Shown: positions 16,274-21,965 of the stretch, in pieces
Layout of the letters: each line of letters starts with the position of its first letter
How positions within the stretch are numbered: the stretch's first letter is position 1
From: SZUA-430 sp041477875
GTDB lineage: Bacteria; Pseudomonadota; Alphaproteobacteria; Micropepsales; Micropepsaceae
Direction of reading: 5' to 3'
Length of the DNA stretch: 21,965 nt
Assembly (NCBI GenBank): GCA_041477875.1
Contig: JBGOVA010000049.1
Coordinates: 1-21,965, forward strand
Position numbers and translations under genes: made by a program
Notes under the pieces: model-generated
Database searches by the model: none
Seen by the model: the letters and a program-made list of their open reading frames with translations, nothing else
What the model was told of the DNA's origin: nothing

Positions 16274-17653
16274 GTGACCACCCATCGTTCAGCACTTTTC
16301 AACTCCTTGCGCGCCGTCGGGCTTGGCCTCGTCGCAGGTGCTGCTTTGCTCGCCAGCCAGACATCGGCCTGGGCGAAGGCCGGCATCCGCGATTCTGAGA
16401 TCGAGAAGATTCTGCGCGGCTATGGCGAGCCCATCTTCAAGGCCGCCGGTCTCGATGAAAAAGCGGTGACGATCTACGTCATCAACGACCCGTCGTTGAA
16501 CGCGTTCGTGGCGGGCGGCCAGAACGTGTTCGTCAATACCGGCATGATCATGACGGTCGACACGCCCAATGAACTCAAGGGCGTCATCGCGCACGAAACC
16601 GGCCACATCGCCGGCGGCCATTTGGCGCGGGGACCCGAGGCCGCGGCAAAGGCGGAAGTGCCGATGCTCATCACCATGCTTGCCGGCGTGGGCGCGATTG
16701 CGCTCGGCGCGCCGGATCTCGGCATGGCGCTTCTGGTCGGCGCGCAATCGGTTGCACAGCGCGAAATGCTGGCGTTCAGCAGAACGCAAGAGTCGTCGGC
16801 CGATCAGGCGGGCGTGAAATTCCTGAACGCCACCGGTCAGTCGCCGCGCGGAATGCTCTCGGTGTTCGATCGCTTTGCGGATCAAGAGGCGCTCAGCGGT
16901 TATCGCCAAGATCCGTTCGTGCGCTCGCATCCTCTGTCGCGCGAACGCATCTCCGCGCTTGAAGGGCTCGTCGACAGCTCGCCCTACAAGGACAAGAAGG
17001 ACTCCGCCCAAGACCTCGCCGACTACGCGATGATGCGCGCGAAACTGCGCGGCTTCATCGAGACGCCGGAAGTCGTGTTGCGGCGCTATCCGCTGTCGGA
17101 CAAGAGCGCGCCCGCGCGCTATGCGCGAGCCGCCGCCTTCTTCCGCAGCGCCGATCTCGATCGCGCTTTGCCGGAAATCGACAGCCTGATCGCCGAGCGG
17201 CCCAACTACGCCTACTTCTGGGAGCTCAAAGGGCAGATTCTGGTGGAATCCAGCCGGGCGGCGGAAGGCGTGCCGCCGTATCGCAAAGCGGCCGAGCTTG
17301 CGCCCGACGAGCCGTTGATTCAGGCGAGCCTCGGTGCGGCGTTGCTCGCGTTGGAGGACGACAAAGTCGTGCCGGAAGCAATGAAGCATCTCAAGCTCTC
17401 CCTCAAGGACGAGCCCGACAACGGCATGGCTTGGTATTATCTGGCCGATGCCTACGCGCGCAGCGGTGACGATGCCATGGCGGCGCTTGCGACGGCCGAG
17501 CGGTATTATGCGATTCACGCCTATCCGCAGGCGATGAGCTTTGCCCAACGCGCACAGGGCAAACTCAAAGAAGGCACGGGCGATTGGCAGCGCGCCAACG
17601 ATATTCTCGCGGTCGCCCAGGGCGAAGCGGGCGAACAACGCCGCAGCCGTTGA
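16274..17653 (+). CDS. Periplasmic M48 metalloprotease with C-terminal TPR repeats (BepA/YfgC-like)
   Basis: This 459-residue protein begins with a basic n-region and hydrophobic segment ending in TSAWA (about residues 1-34), a signal peptide. The M48 peptidase domain carries the zinc motif HETGH (His107, Glu108, His111) and the third ligand Glu173 in ESSADQAG, followed by SHPLSRERI. The rest, from about residue 275, forms tetratricopeptide-like helices. E. coli BepA has this layout and checks beta-barrel outer-membrane proteins during assembly; a similar role is inferred. The frame opens at GTG 16247, but GTG 16274 has GGAG at 16260-16263, 10 nt away, and gives a cleaner signal peptide. The dsbA-like gene follows after 43 bp, an arrangement often seen in alphaproteobacteria. 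Confidence 0.9.
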   Translation: MTTHRSALFNSLRAVGLGLVAGAALLASQTSAWAKAGIRDSEIEKILRGYGEPIFKAAGLDEKAVTIYVINDPSLNAFVAGGQNVFVNTGMIMTVDTPNELKGVIAHETGHIAGGHLARGPEAAAKAEVPMLITMLAGVGAIALGAPDLGMALLVGAQSVAQREMLAFSRTQESSADQAGVKFLNATGQSPRGMLSVFDRFADQEALSGYRQDPFVRSHPLSRERISALEGLVDSSPYKDKKDSAQDLADYAMMRAKLRGFIETPEVVLRRYPLSDKSAPARYARAAAFFRSADLDRALPEIDSLIAERPNYAYFWELKGQILVESSRAAEGVPPYRKAAELAPDEPLIQASLGAALLALEDDKVVPEAMKHLKLSLKDEPDNGMAWYYLADAYARSGDDAMAALATAERYYAIHAYPQAMSFAQRAQGKLKEGTGDWQRANDILAVAQGEAGEQRRSR

Positions 17654-17696
17654 GGTTGTTGCGTCCCATCAGCTTTTTTTCGGTGACCGAGAGGCC

Positions 17697-18479
17697 ATGA
17701 CCAATCAACGTTCCATCATCCTGCTTCTGATCGGCGCCGTCGTTATGGTCGTTGCCGTCTTCGGCGCGCTGCGTTTTGCGGGAAGCTTTTCGGATTCGAA
17801 CGAGGCGCCGGCGGTCGCGATGAGCAAGGCCGACGTCGAGAAGATCGTGCGGAACTACCTGCTCGAGAATCCCGAAGTCATCTTCGAGGCGGTCGACAAG
17901 TTCCAGAACAGGGAAAACGACCAGCGGCTTACGCGCATGCGCGAGGGCGCAAAGTCCCACGCGAACGCACTGTTCAAAGAGCCCGAACCGATCGTTGCCG
18001 GAAATCCAAACGGCGACATCACCGTCGTCGAGTTCTTCGACTACCACTGCCCGTACTGCAAGAGGGTGAAACAGGACGTCTCGGACTTGCTCAAGCAGGA
18101 CGGGAACATTCGGCTGGTCCTGAAGGAGTTTCCGATCCTTTCGAAGGAATCCGAAAACGCCGCGCGCGCGGCGATCGCCTCCCTTGCCCAGGGCAAGTAT
18201 TGGGACTTTCACCTCGCCCTGATGGGCGCGGAAGACCTTAGCGACGAGAGCATCTTCGCGGCGGCCAAGAGCGTCGGGATCGACGTCGCGCGGCTTCGCG
18301 CCGACATAAAGGACCCGAAGATCCAAAAACGCCTCGACGATACGCAGGGCTTGGCGCGGACACTTGGCATCGATGCGACCCCGACGTTTTTTGTCGGCGA
18401 CGAGCCGATGACGGGCGCGAAAACGCTGGCCGAGTTGAAGGCGGCGGTTGCGGCGGCGCGGAAGGCGCGCCCGAGCTAG
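17697..18479 (+). CDS. DsbA-family thiol:disulfide oxidoreductase, membrane-anchored
   Basis: This 260-residue protein starts with a short basic segment and one hydrophobic stretch (about residues 6-28). There is no evident lipobox or signal-peptidase site, so it is probably an inner-membrane-anchored periplasmic protein. A helical DsbA N-terminal region (KIVRNYLLENPEVIFEAVDKFQ) precedes a thioredoxin-fold domain with CPYC at Cys118-Cys121 and cis-Pro229 in ATPTFFVG. The CPYC dipeptide and the N-terminal region are typical of the DsbA/ScsC/Com1-like group, which may oxidise or isomerise disulfides; direction is uncertain. The frame is open from 17541 inside the M48 gene, but ATG 17697 has GAGAGG just upstream and gives the expected N-terminus. 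An insertion-sequence scar begins directly after the stop. Confidence 0.9.
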   Translation: MTNQRSIILLLIGAVVMVVAVFGALRFAGSFSDSNEAPAVAMSKADVEKIVRNYLLENPEVIFEAVDKFQNRENDQRLTRMREGAKSHANALFKEPEPIVAGNPNGDITVVEFFDYHCPYCKRVKQDVSDLLKQDGNIRLVLKEFPILSKESENAARAAIASLAQGKYWDFHLALMGAEDLSDESIFAAAKSVGIDVARLRADIKDPKIQKRLDDTQGLARTLGIDATPTFFVGDEPMTGAKTLAELKAAVAAARKARPS

Positions 18480-18612
18480 GGCCAACATACGCTTCACCGC
18501 CGAGAGCTTCATCTCTCGGCTAAGGACGCGGGCCCCTTTCGACATTCAGTTCTCCTCCAGAGAACTGTCTCCAATTATGGTTGTCTCACTTCCGGGGTCC
18601 ACTCCAGTATCA
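18480..18612 (-). mobile_element. Insertion-sequence left-end remnant with truncated transposase orfA
   Basis: Read on the minus strand, a likely IS terminus begins with TG at 18612 (TGATACTGGAGTGGACCCC). It is followed by a ribosome site GGAGG at 18558-18554 and an ATG at 18545, 8 nt away. The 22 codons after it give MSKGARVLSREMKLSAVKRM plus LA, which resembles the first helix of the helix-turn-helix OrfA of IS3-type transposases (pattern SREFKLxAVxxxLAGE). The match stops where the frame enters the antisense of the dsbA-like gene at 18479, so the rest of the element is gone. The similarity is recognised from memory and is short; the TG end, SD and N-terminus together make it more than chance. 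No matching right end or target duplication was found. Confidence 0.55.
18499..18567. repeat. Two perfect 8-bp inverted repeats within the IS remnant
   Basis: GCCGAGAG-cttcat-CTCTCGGC lies at 18499-18520, 19 nt after the dsbA-like stop. CAGTTCTC-ctcca-GAGAACTG lies at 18547-18567. On the minus strand the second hairpin holds the transposase GGAGG in its loop and upper stem, so it could limit translation. Either may now also act as a 3' end signal for the dsbA-like mRNA, although neither has a T-run. Confidence 0.55.
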
Positions 18613-18699
18613 TGTCCCCGTATTTAGTGCGAGCAAGCGCCGGCTCAAGCAGCGCGCGAGTCGCTTCCGCGCACGAGAGCCGTTGTCGCAAAAGTCGTG

Positions 18700-19083
18700 C
18701 TAGTCGCAGCGCGGCTGATAGATGCTCGTCCGCGTCGGGCAATCCTTGTCGAGGCTCCCGACGGGCGCGTTCAGCTTCGGCACTTCGATTTTGTTGCTGC
18801 TGTCGTTCCCGCTCGATGACGGGTACGGATTCGAACCGTAATCCTGGTAAGGCGCGTACGGGGTCGATGGAGCGGGGCCGGGATAGCGACCGCCGACCTT
18901 GCCGTTGTGCGGGTTGTAATTGGGATAGGTGCTGTAGTTGTCCTCCGTCGTGTCGTTCGGGCTCGAGACCCAATGGCCGGGCACGTAGGTACCGTCGCTG
19001 CGGTAGTAGCCCTTGACCCAGACATCGGCGAGCGCCGGCGTCGCGATCAGCAGAGCGAACAGAACCAGCGGGAGTTTTTTCAT
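18700..19083 (-). CDS. Small secreted protein with GYYRSDGTYVPGHW motif, function unknown
   Basis: This 127-residue protein starts MKKLPLVLFALLIATPALA, a clear Sec signal peptide with cleavage expected after Ala19. The mature part opens with VWVKGYYRSDGTYVPGHW, then NYSTYPNYNPHNGKVG, a pattern I know from small periplasmic or surface proteins of many proteobacteria, where it is usually annotated as hypothetical. The centre is rich in Tyr, Pro, Ser and Asn. Two cysteines near the end (115 and 126) could form a disulfide. The open frame extends to 19503, but GGGGA 8 nt before ATG 19083 and the signal peptide fix the start. It is flanked by the IS remnant downstream and a gene-free 431 bp upstream. 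I cannot assign a function. Confidence 0.82.
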   Translation of the reverse strand: MKKLPLVLFALLIATPALADVWVKGYYRSDGTYVPGHWVSSPNDTTEDNYSTYPNYNPHNGKVGGRYPGPAPSTPYAPYQDYGSNPYPSSSGNDSSNKIEVPKLNAPVGSLDKDCPTRTSIYQPRCD

Positions 19084-19311
19084 CGCACAGTCCCCGGATG
19101 CGAAATTGACCTGCAATATCGCGAGGGGATTGCGACCGAATCTAGGCGGGAACGCACACGCGAGAAGGGAATTCCGAGCTGCGCGCTCAGCATGTAATCG
19201 CGTGCGCGGCGCTCCGGTAGATATGTCCGTTGGGAATTCTTGTCCGGTCGGCCTTGTTGAGATTTCGACTAATCGACGAGGACAATGAGGACTGATCCGC
19301 GATTGCATCGC

Positions 19312-19333
19312 CGTTCGGCGGTCGCGCCGAACG
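19312..19333. repeat. 9-bp perfect hairpin in the thiG/secreted-protein spacer
   Basis: CGTTCGGCG (19312-19320) and CGCCGAACG (19325-19333) are exact complements around the tetraloop GTCG. The spacer is otherwise without genes. No T-run flanks it on either strand, so an operator, an RNA stem or a remnant of a mobile end are all possible. Confidence 0.5.
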
Positions 19334-19389
19334 CGCGGCGGATGCGGCGTGGTGTGCCTCACGCGCGGGCCAAGCGGGCCATTTCGTGA

Positions 19390-19454
19390 CATCACACGTG
19401 ATGGCAGCGTGATGGCATTTTTGGCGTAAATCTGCCGATGTGATGGCGTGATGG
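19390..19454. repeat. Cluster of four GTGATGG repeats
   Basis: Exact GTGATGG copies start at 19398, 19409, 19440 and 19448. The first pair share GTGATGGCA with an 11-bp period, one helical turn. CATCAC at 19390-19395 makes an inverted repeat with GTGATG at 19398-19403, two bases apart. The arrangement looks like a multi-copy operator or a short degenerate tandem array. Confidence 0.55.
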
Positions 19455-19478
19455 ATCGGATTGCATCTGTTTTTCTAG

Positions 19479-19505
19479 GGTTGAGCCGGTGATCGCGGTT
19501 CAACC
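19479..19505 (-). terminator. Stem-loop just downstream of thiG, possible transcription end
   Basis: GGTTGA (19479-19484) pairs with TCAACC (19500-19505), and inside it CCG (19486-19488) pairs with CGG (19496-19498) around a 7-nt loop. It begins 9 nt after the thiG stop. On the minus strand the sequence after the stem is CTAGAAAAACAG, without a U-run, so Rho-independent termination is doubtful. Confidence 0.4.
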
Positions 19506-19514
19506 GTCGGCTGT

Positions 19515-20303
19515 CTAGATCAGGCCCGCCAAAGGCGACGACGGGTCGGCGTAGAGCTTCTTCTGCATGCGCCCGGCCCGATAGGCTAATCGGCCTGCCT
19601 CAACGGCGAACTTCATTGCGCGCGCCATGAGCGCGGGGTCCTTGGCTTCTGCGATCGCCGTGTTCATCAAGACGCCGTCGCAGCCGAGCTCCATCGCGAT
19701 CGCCGCGTCCGAAGCCGTGCCCACGCCCGCGTCGACAAGGATCGGCACGCGCGCCTGCTCGACGATGAGACGAATGTTGATCGGATTTTGAATGCCGAGA
19801 CCCGAGCCGATGGGCGCCGCCAGCGGCATGATCGCGGCGCAGCCGACGTCCTCCAAACGTTTGCACATCAGCGGATCGTCGGTGCAATAGACCATCACGT
19901 CGAAGCCGTCCTTCACGAGAACCTCGGCGGCGCGCAGCGTTTCGATCATGTCGGGATAGAGCGTCTTGCGGTCGCCCAGGACTTCGAGCTTCACCAGCGA
20001 CCAGCCACCCGCCTCGCGCGCGAGGCGCAGCGTGCGCATGGCGTCTTCGGCCGTGTAGCAGCCGGCCGTGTTGGGCAGGTACGTGTATTTCTTCGGATCG
20101 ATGAAGTCGACGAGCTTTGGGCTGCCGGGATCGCTGACGTTTACGCGGCGCAGGGCGACCGTGACGATCTCCGCGCCCGACGCTTCAAGAGCCGCCGCAT
20201 TCTGAGCGTAGTCCGCGTATTTGCCGGTGCCCACGATCAGACGCGAGCGGAACGTGCGTCCGGCGACGGTCCAAGTGTCCTTTGGCGAGATGTCGTCTTG
20301 CAT
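19515..20303 (-). CDS. thiG: Thiazole synthase ThiG
   Basis: This 262-residue TIM-barrel enzyme makes the thiazole phosphate of thiamine from deoxyxylulose 5-phosphate, dehydroglycine and sulfur carried by ThiS thiocarboxylate. Lys105 in LVKLEVLGD is the expected Schiff-base lysine. RSRLIVGTGKY, ALRRVN, YLPNTAGC, PLAAPIGSGLGI and VDAGVGTASDAA are all family signatures, and the length is normal. ATG 20303 lies 8 nt after the thiS stop, so thiS and thiG are one operon. The rest of the thiamine genes (thiC, thiE, thiO/thiH, thiD) are not in the window, so the pathway must be completed elsewhere. Function is secure; the setting between a secreted-protein gene and aroQ is unusual. Confidence 0.96.
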   Translation of the reverse strand: MQDDISPKDTWTVAGRTFRSRLIVGTGKYADYAQNAAALEASGAEIVTVALRRVNVSDPGSPKLVDFIDPKKYTYLPNTAGCYTAEDAMRTLRLAREAGGWSLVKLEVLGDRKTLYPDMIETLRAAEVLVKDGFDVMVYCTDDPLMCKRLEDVGCAAIMPLAAPIGSGLGIQNPINIRLIVEQARVPILVDAGVGTASDAAIAMELGCDGVLMNTAIAEAKDPALMARAMKFAVEAGRLAYRAGRMQKKLYADPSSPLAGLI

Positions 20304-20311
20304 CGCTCGTC

Positions 20312-20512
20312 CTATCCGCCGCCCACGAAATTGACAATCTCAAGCTTATCGCCCTCGCGTAGCGTGGTCGCCCCATAGGCCGAGCGCGGGACGATTTCGA
20401 GGTTGCATTCAACGGCGACCTTGCGAACGTCGAGGCCCAGCCTTTCGACCAGGTTCGCGAGCGTCGTCGGTCCCGCCAAGTCGTGGTCCCGGCCGTTGAG
20501 TTGAATGCGCAT
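20312..20512 (-). CDS. thiS: Sulfur carrier protein ThiS
   Basis: This 66-residue ubiquitin-fold protein ends in FVGGG, whose final Gly-Gly is adenylated and converted to a thiocarboxylate that gives sulfur to ThiG. The N-terminal MRIQLNGRDHDL and the LREGDKLEIVNFVGG strand are typical of ThiS. MoaD is also GG-ended, but the pairing with thiG settles the identity. ATG 20512 is the first start in frame; no strong Shine-Dalgarno is visible. The 146-bp divergent spacer to aroQ lacks the CTGAGA core and other conserved blocks of a TPP riboswitch, so thiamine control by that route is not evident here. Confidence 0.93.
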   Translation of the reverse strand: MRIQLNGRDHDLAGPTTLANLVERLGLDVRKVAVECNLEIVPRSAYGATTLREGDKLEIVNFVGGG

Positions 20513-20590
20513 TCCGGCTGTCCAAATCCATCCGTGTCGTCAATGAGATAGCGCGTTCGGCGGGCGCTAACCACCGGGAATCTGGCGGCT

Positions 20591-20618
20591 TTCGCACCCC
20601 ACCCGGACTGGCTATAAG
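20591..20618 (+). promoter_or_regulatory. Candidate promoter for aroQ-accB-accC
   Basis: TTCGCA (20591-20596) and TATAAG (20613-20618) are 16 nt apart and match the -35 and -10 consensus at four and five of six positions. Transcription would begin near 20625, about 34 nt before the preferred aroQ start at 20659. The call rests only on hexamer similarity and position. Confidence 0.35.
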
Positions 20619-20658
20619 GGCGACGCACTGCAACATGGTTCCGCCCTCCACCAACGAT

Positions 20659-21114
20659 ATGGCCAAGCCGGTATTTGTTCTCAACGGCCCGAATCTCAAC
20701 CTCTTAGGCTCACGCGAGCCAGAGATTTACGGGCATACGACGCTGGCCGACATCGAAGCCGCGACGCGCAAGCGCGCCGCGGCGCTGGGCCTCACCATCG
20801 ATTTCAGGCAGAGCAATCACGAGGGGGAACTGGTCGGCTGGCTGCAGGAGGCGCGCAAGGCTGCGGCCGCGGTCGTTCTGAACGCGGGCGCCTATACGCA
20901 CACCTCGGTCGCGCTCCACGACGCGTTGAAAGCCGTCGAGTTGCCGATCATCGAAGTCCACATCTCCAATCCTTATAAGCGCGAGCCGTTCCGGCACACT
21001 TCGTTCGTGTCGCCGGTTGCGACCGGCGTGATCTGCGGCGTCGGCGCGCAAGGCTATTCGCTCGCAATTGAAGCGATCGCGTCGCTGATCGCCGTTTCCA
21101 AGAAGGGGCAATGA
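20659..21114 (+). CDS. aroQ: 3-dehydroquinate dehydratase, type II
   Basis: This 151-residue enzyme removes water from 3-dehydroquinate in the shikimate pathway; type II forms are dodecamers. From ATG 20659 the key residues fall exactly on the usual numbering: Asn12 in NGPNLNLLG, Arg19, and catalytic Tyr24 in REPEIYG. FRQSNHEGELVGWLQ, the NAGAYTHTSVALHDA block and EVHISNPYKREPFRH follow with the catalytic His and substrate-binding Arg. An in-frame ATG at 20635 would add eight residues; I prefer 20659 for length and numbering, although neither has a good Shine-Dalgarno. The stop TGA overlaps the accB start, so the genes are translationally coupled. The aroQ-accB-accC order is common in alphaproteobacteria. 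Confidence 0.95.
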   Translation: MAKPVFVLNGPNLNLLGSREPEIYGHTTLADIEAATRKRAAALGLTIDFRQSNHEGELVGWLQEARKAAAAVVLNAGAYTHTSVALHDALKAVELPIIEVHISNPYKREPFRHTSFVSPVATGVICGVGAQGYSLAIEAIASLIAVSKKGQ

Positions 21115-21581
21115 TGAGCAAAGAAGAAAAACCAGCGGCCGATCCCTTGGAAGGAAAGTTGATTCGCGACCTTGCGGCGATCCTCGAGGAAACAGGCCTC
21201 AGCGAGATCGAAATCGAGAAATCGGGCTTGCGCGTGCGCGTCGCGCGGATGATGCAGATGGTTGCGGCCGCGCCGATGGCGGCGGCGCCCGCCGTGCGGC
21301 CCGCCGGGCAGCCGGCTCAGGCGAAGGCGACCGACGTTTCGGGTCACCCGGGCCTTGTCACCTCGCCGATGGTGGGCACCGCCTATATGTCGCCTTCACC
21401 GGGCGCGGCGACGTTCGTGAAGGTGGGCGACATGGTAGCGGAGGGTCAGACGCTGCTCATCATCGAGGCCATGAAGACGATGAACCAGATTCCGGCCACG
21501 CGCGCGGGGCGGGTCACGCAGATCATCATCAGCGACGGACAGCCGGTCGAGTTCGGCGAGCCGTTGATGATCATCGAGTGA
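21114..21581 (+). CDS. accB: Biotin carboxyl carrier protein of acetyl-CoA carboxylase
   Basis: This 155-residue protein carries the biotin of acetyl-CoA carboxylase, which makes malonyl-CoA for fatty acids. The N-terminal helical part (LIRDLAAILEETGLSEIEIEKSG) binds partners, a flexible Ala/Pro linker spans about residues 47-78, and the biotinyl domain follows. Biotin attaches to Lys121 in EAMKTMNQI; Thr in place of the usual Met or Val after Lys is a variant I know from other alphaproteobacteria. Two adjacent ATGs exist (21111 and 21114). I use 21114 because AAGGGG at 21103-21108 is then 5 nt away rather than 2. The gene shares its first bases with the aroQ stop and is followed by accC after 15 nt. 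Confidence 0.95.
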   Translation: MSKEEKPAADPLEGKLIRDLAAILEETGLSEIEIEKSGLRVRVARMMQMVAAAPMAAAPAVRPAGQPAQAKATDVSGHPGLVTSPMVGTAYMSPSPGAATFVKVGDMVAEGQTLLIIEAMKTMNQIPATRAGRVTQIIISDGQPVEFGEPLMIIE

Positions 21582-21596
21582 CGGCGCGAACTTTCG

Positions 21597-21965
21597 ATGT
21601 TTGACAAGGTCCTCATCGCCAATCGCGGCGAGATCGCCATGCGCATCAACCGTGCGTGCCACGAGATGGGCATCAAGACGGTCGCGGTCCATTCGACGGC
21701 CGACGCGAACGCGATGCACGTGCGCATGGCCGACGAAAGCGTCTGCATCGGCCCGCCGGCGGCGCGCGACAGCTATCTGAACATCCCGGCGATCGTGACG
21801 GCCTGCGAGATCACGGGCGCGCAAGCCGTGCACCCGGGCTACGGCTTTCTGTCGGAGAACGCGCGGTTCGCCGAGATCGTCGAAGAGCACAATCTGATCT
21901 TCATCGGCCCGAAGCCCGAACACATCCGCTTGATGGGCGACAAGATCCAAGCCAAGAAGGCCGTC
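21597..21965 (+). CDS. accC: Biotin carboxylase subunit of acetyl-CoA carboxylase, N-terminal part
   Basis: The frame is open from ATG 21597 to the window edge, giving the first 123 of about 450 residues. MFDKVLIANRGEIAMRINRA and the later AVHPGYGFLSENARFAEI and IFIGPKPEHIRLMGDK are signatures of the N-terminal (PreATP-grasp) domain of biotin carboxylase, which carboxylates the biotin on AccB using ATP and bicarbonate. The ATP-grasp centre lies beyond the window. The position 15 nt after accB separates AccC from propionyl-CoA or pyruvate carboxylase subunits, which have the same N-terminus. No strong Shine-Dalgarno is visible, so expression probably depends on coupling to accB. Confidence 0.95.
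   Translation, partial: MFDKVLIANRGEIAMRINRACHEMGIKTVAVHSTADANAMHVRMADESVCIGPPAARDSYLNIPAIVTACEITGAQAVHPGYGFLSENARFAEIVEEHNLIFIGPKPEHIRLMGDKIQAKKAV

Larger units (their letters stand above)
19084..19514. other. 431-bp gene-free spacer with hairpins and repeats
   Basis: The stretch lies between the start of the small secreted protein (-) and the stop of thiG (-), and no supported gene occurs on either strand. It contains a 9-bp hairpin (19312-19333), a cluster of four GTGATGG copies (19390-19454) and a hairpin after thiG (19479-19505). The promoter of the small secreted gene should lie in its left part, but I cannot identify convincing -35/-10 boxes. Confidence 0.6.

Noticed and set aside
18590..18620. 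tRNA or small structured RNA suggested by CGGGG/CCCCG pairing
   Set aside because: The pairing is five bases with a long loop and lies across the IS-like terminus; no acceptor, anticodon or T-arm pattern is present.
20513..20634. TPP riboswitch upstream of thiS
   Set aside because: The spacer read on the minus strand lacks the CTGAGA core and the other conserved blocks of the THI element, and is short because it is shared with the divergent aroQ promoter.

Overview
The window is GC-rich chromosomal DNA from an alphaproteobacterium. The evidence is gene order and protein style: rne divergent from amiC-mrcA-prfB, a long acidic insert inside the S1 domain of RNase E, a lytic-domain M23 peptidase coupled to a bactofilin, and the M48 peptidase / DsbA-like / aroQ / accB / accC group. 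Genus or family cannot be fixed from the sequence alone. Almost everything is housekeeping. I see no phage, CRISPR, toxin-antitoxin, defence or secondary-metabolite locus, and no system I would call new.

Layout, left to right. The 3' end of tyrS (1-246, +) meets a large AsmA/DUF3971-type envelope protein tail to tail (249-3674, -). A divergent bcp peroxiredoxin (3830-4297, +) is followed by an M23 peptidase and an overlapping bactofilin (4461-6420, +), a cell-shape pair. A hairpin separates these from the convergent block amiC-mrcA-prfB, read right to left from 11510 to 6493 (peptidoglycan amidase, PBP1A, release factor 2). prfB is split by a programmed +1 frameshift, so its true start is 7624. 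A 554-bp divergent spacer with direct repeats and a strong hairpin leads to rne (12065-14878, +). The rne stop overlaps the stop of a PLP aminotransferase (14875-16029, -).

A divergent pair follows: an M48 metalloprotease with a TPR tail (16274-17653, +) and a membrane-anchored DsbA-like thioredoxin (17697-18479, +). Immediately after the dsbA-like stop lies a short remnant that resembles the left end of an insertion sequence (terminus, ribosome site and about 22 codons of a transposase). Next come a small secreted protein (18700-19083, -), a 431-bp spacer with a cluster of GTGATGG repeats and hairpins, and thiS-thiG (-). The window closes with aroQ-accB-accC (+), accC running off the edge.

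Functionally, the left half is dominated by envelope and wall construction (AsmA-like protein, M23, bactofilin, AmiC, PBP1A), plus translation and RNA turnover (tyrS, prfB, rne). The right half holds periplasmic quality control (M48, DsbA-like), thiazole synthesis for thiamine (thiSG), the shikimate pathway (aroQ) and fatty-acid initiation (accBC). The points most worth a second look are the prfB frameshift, the IS-like scar and neighbouring genes lying between dsbA-like and aroQ, the repeats in the rne leader, and the GTGATGG cluster.
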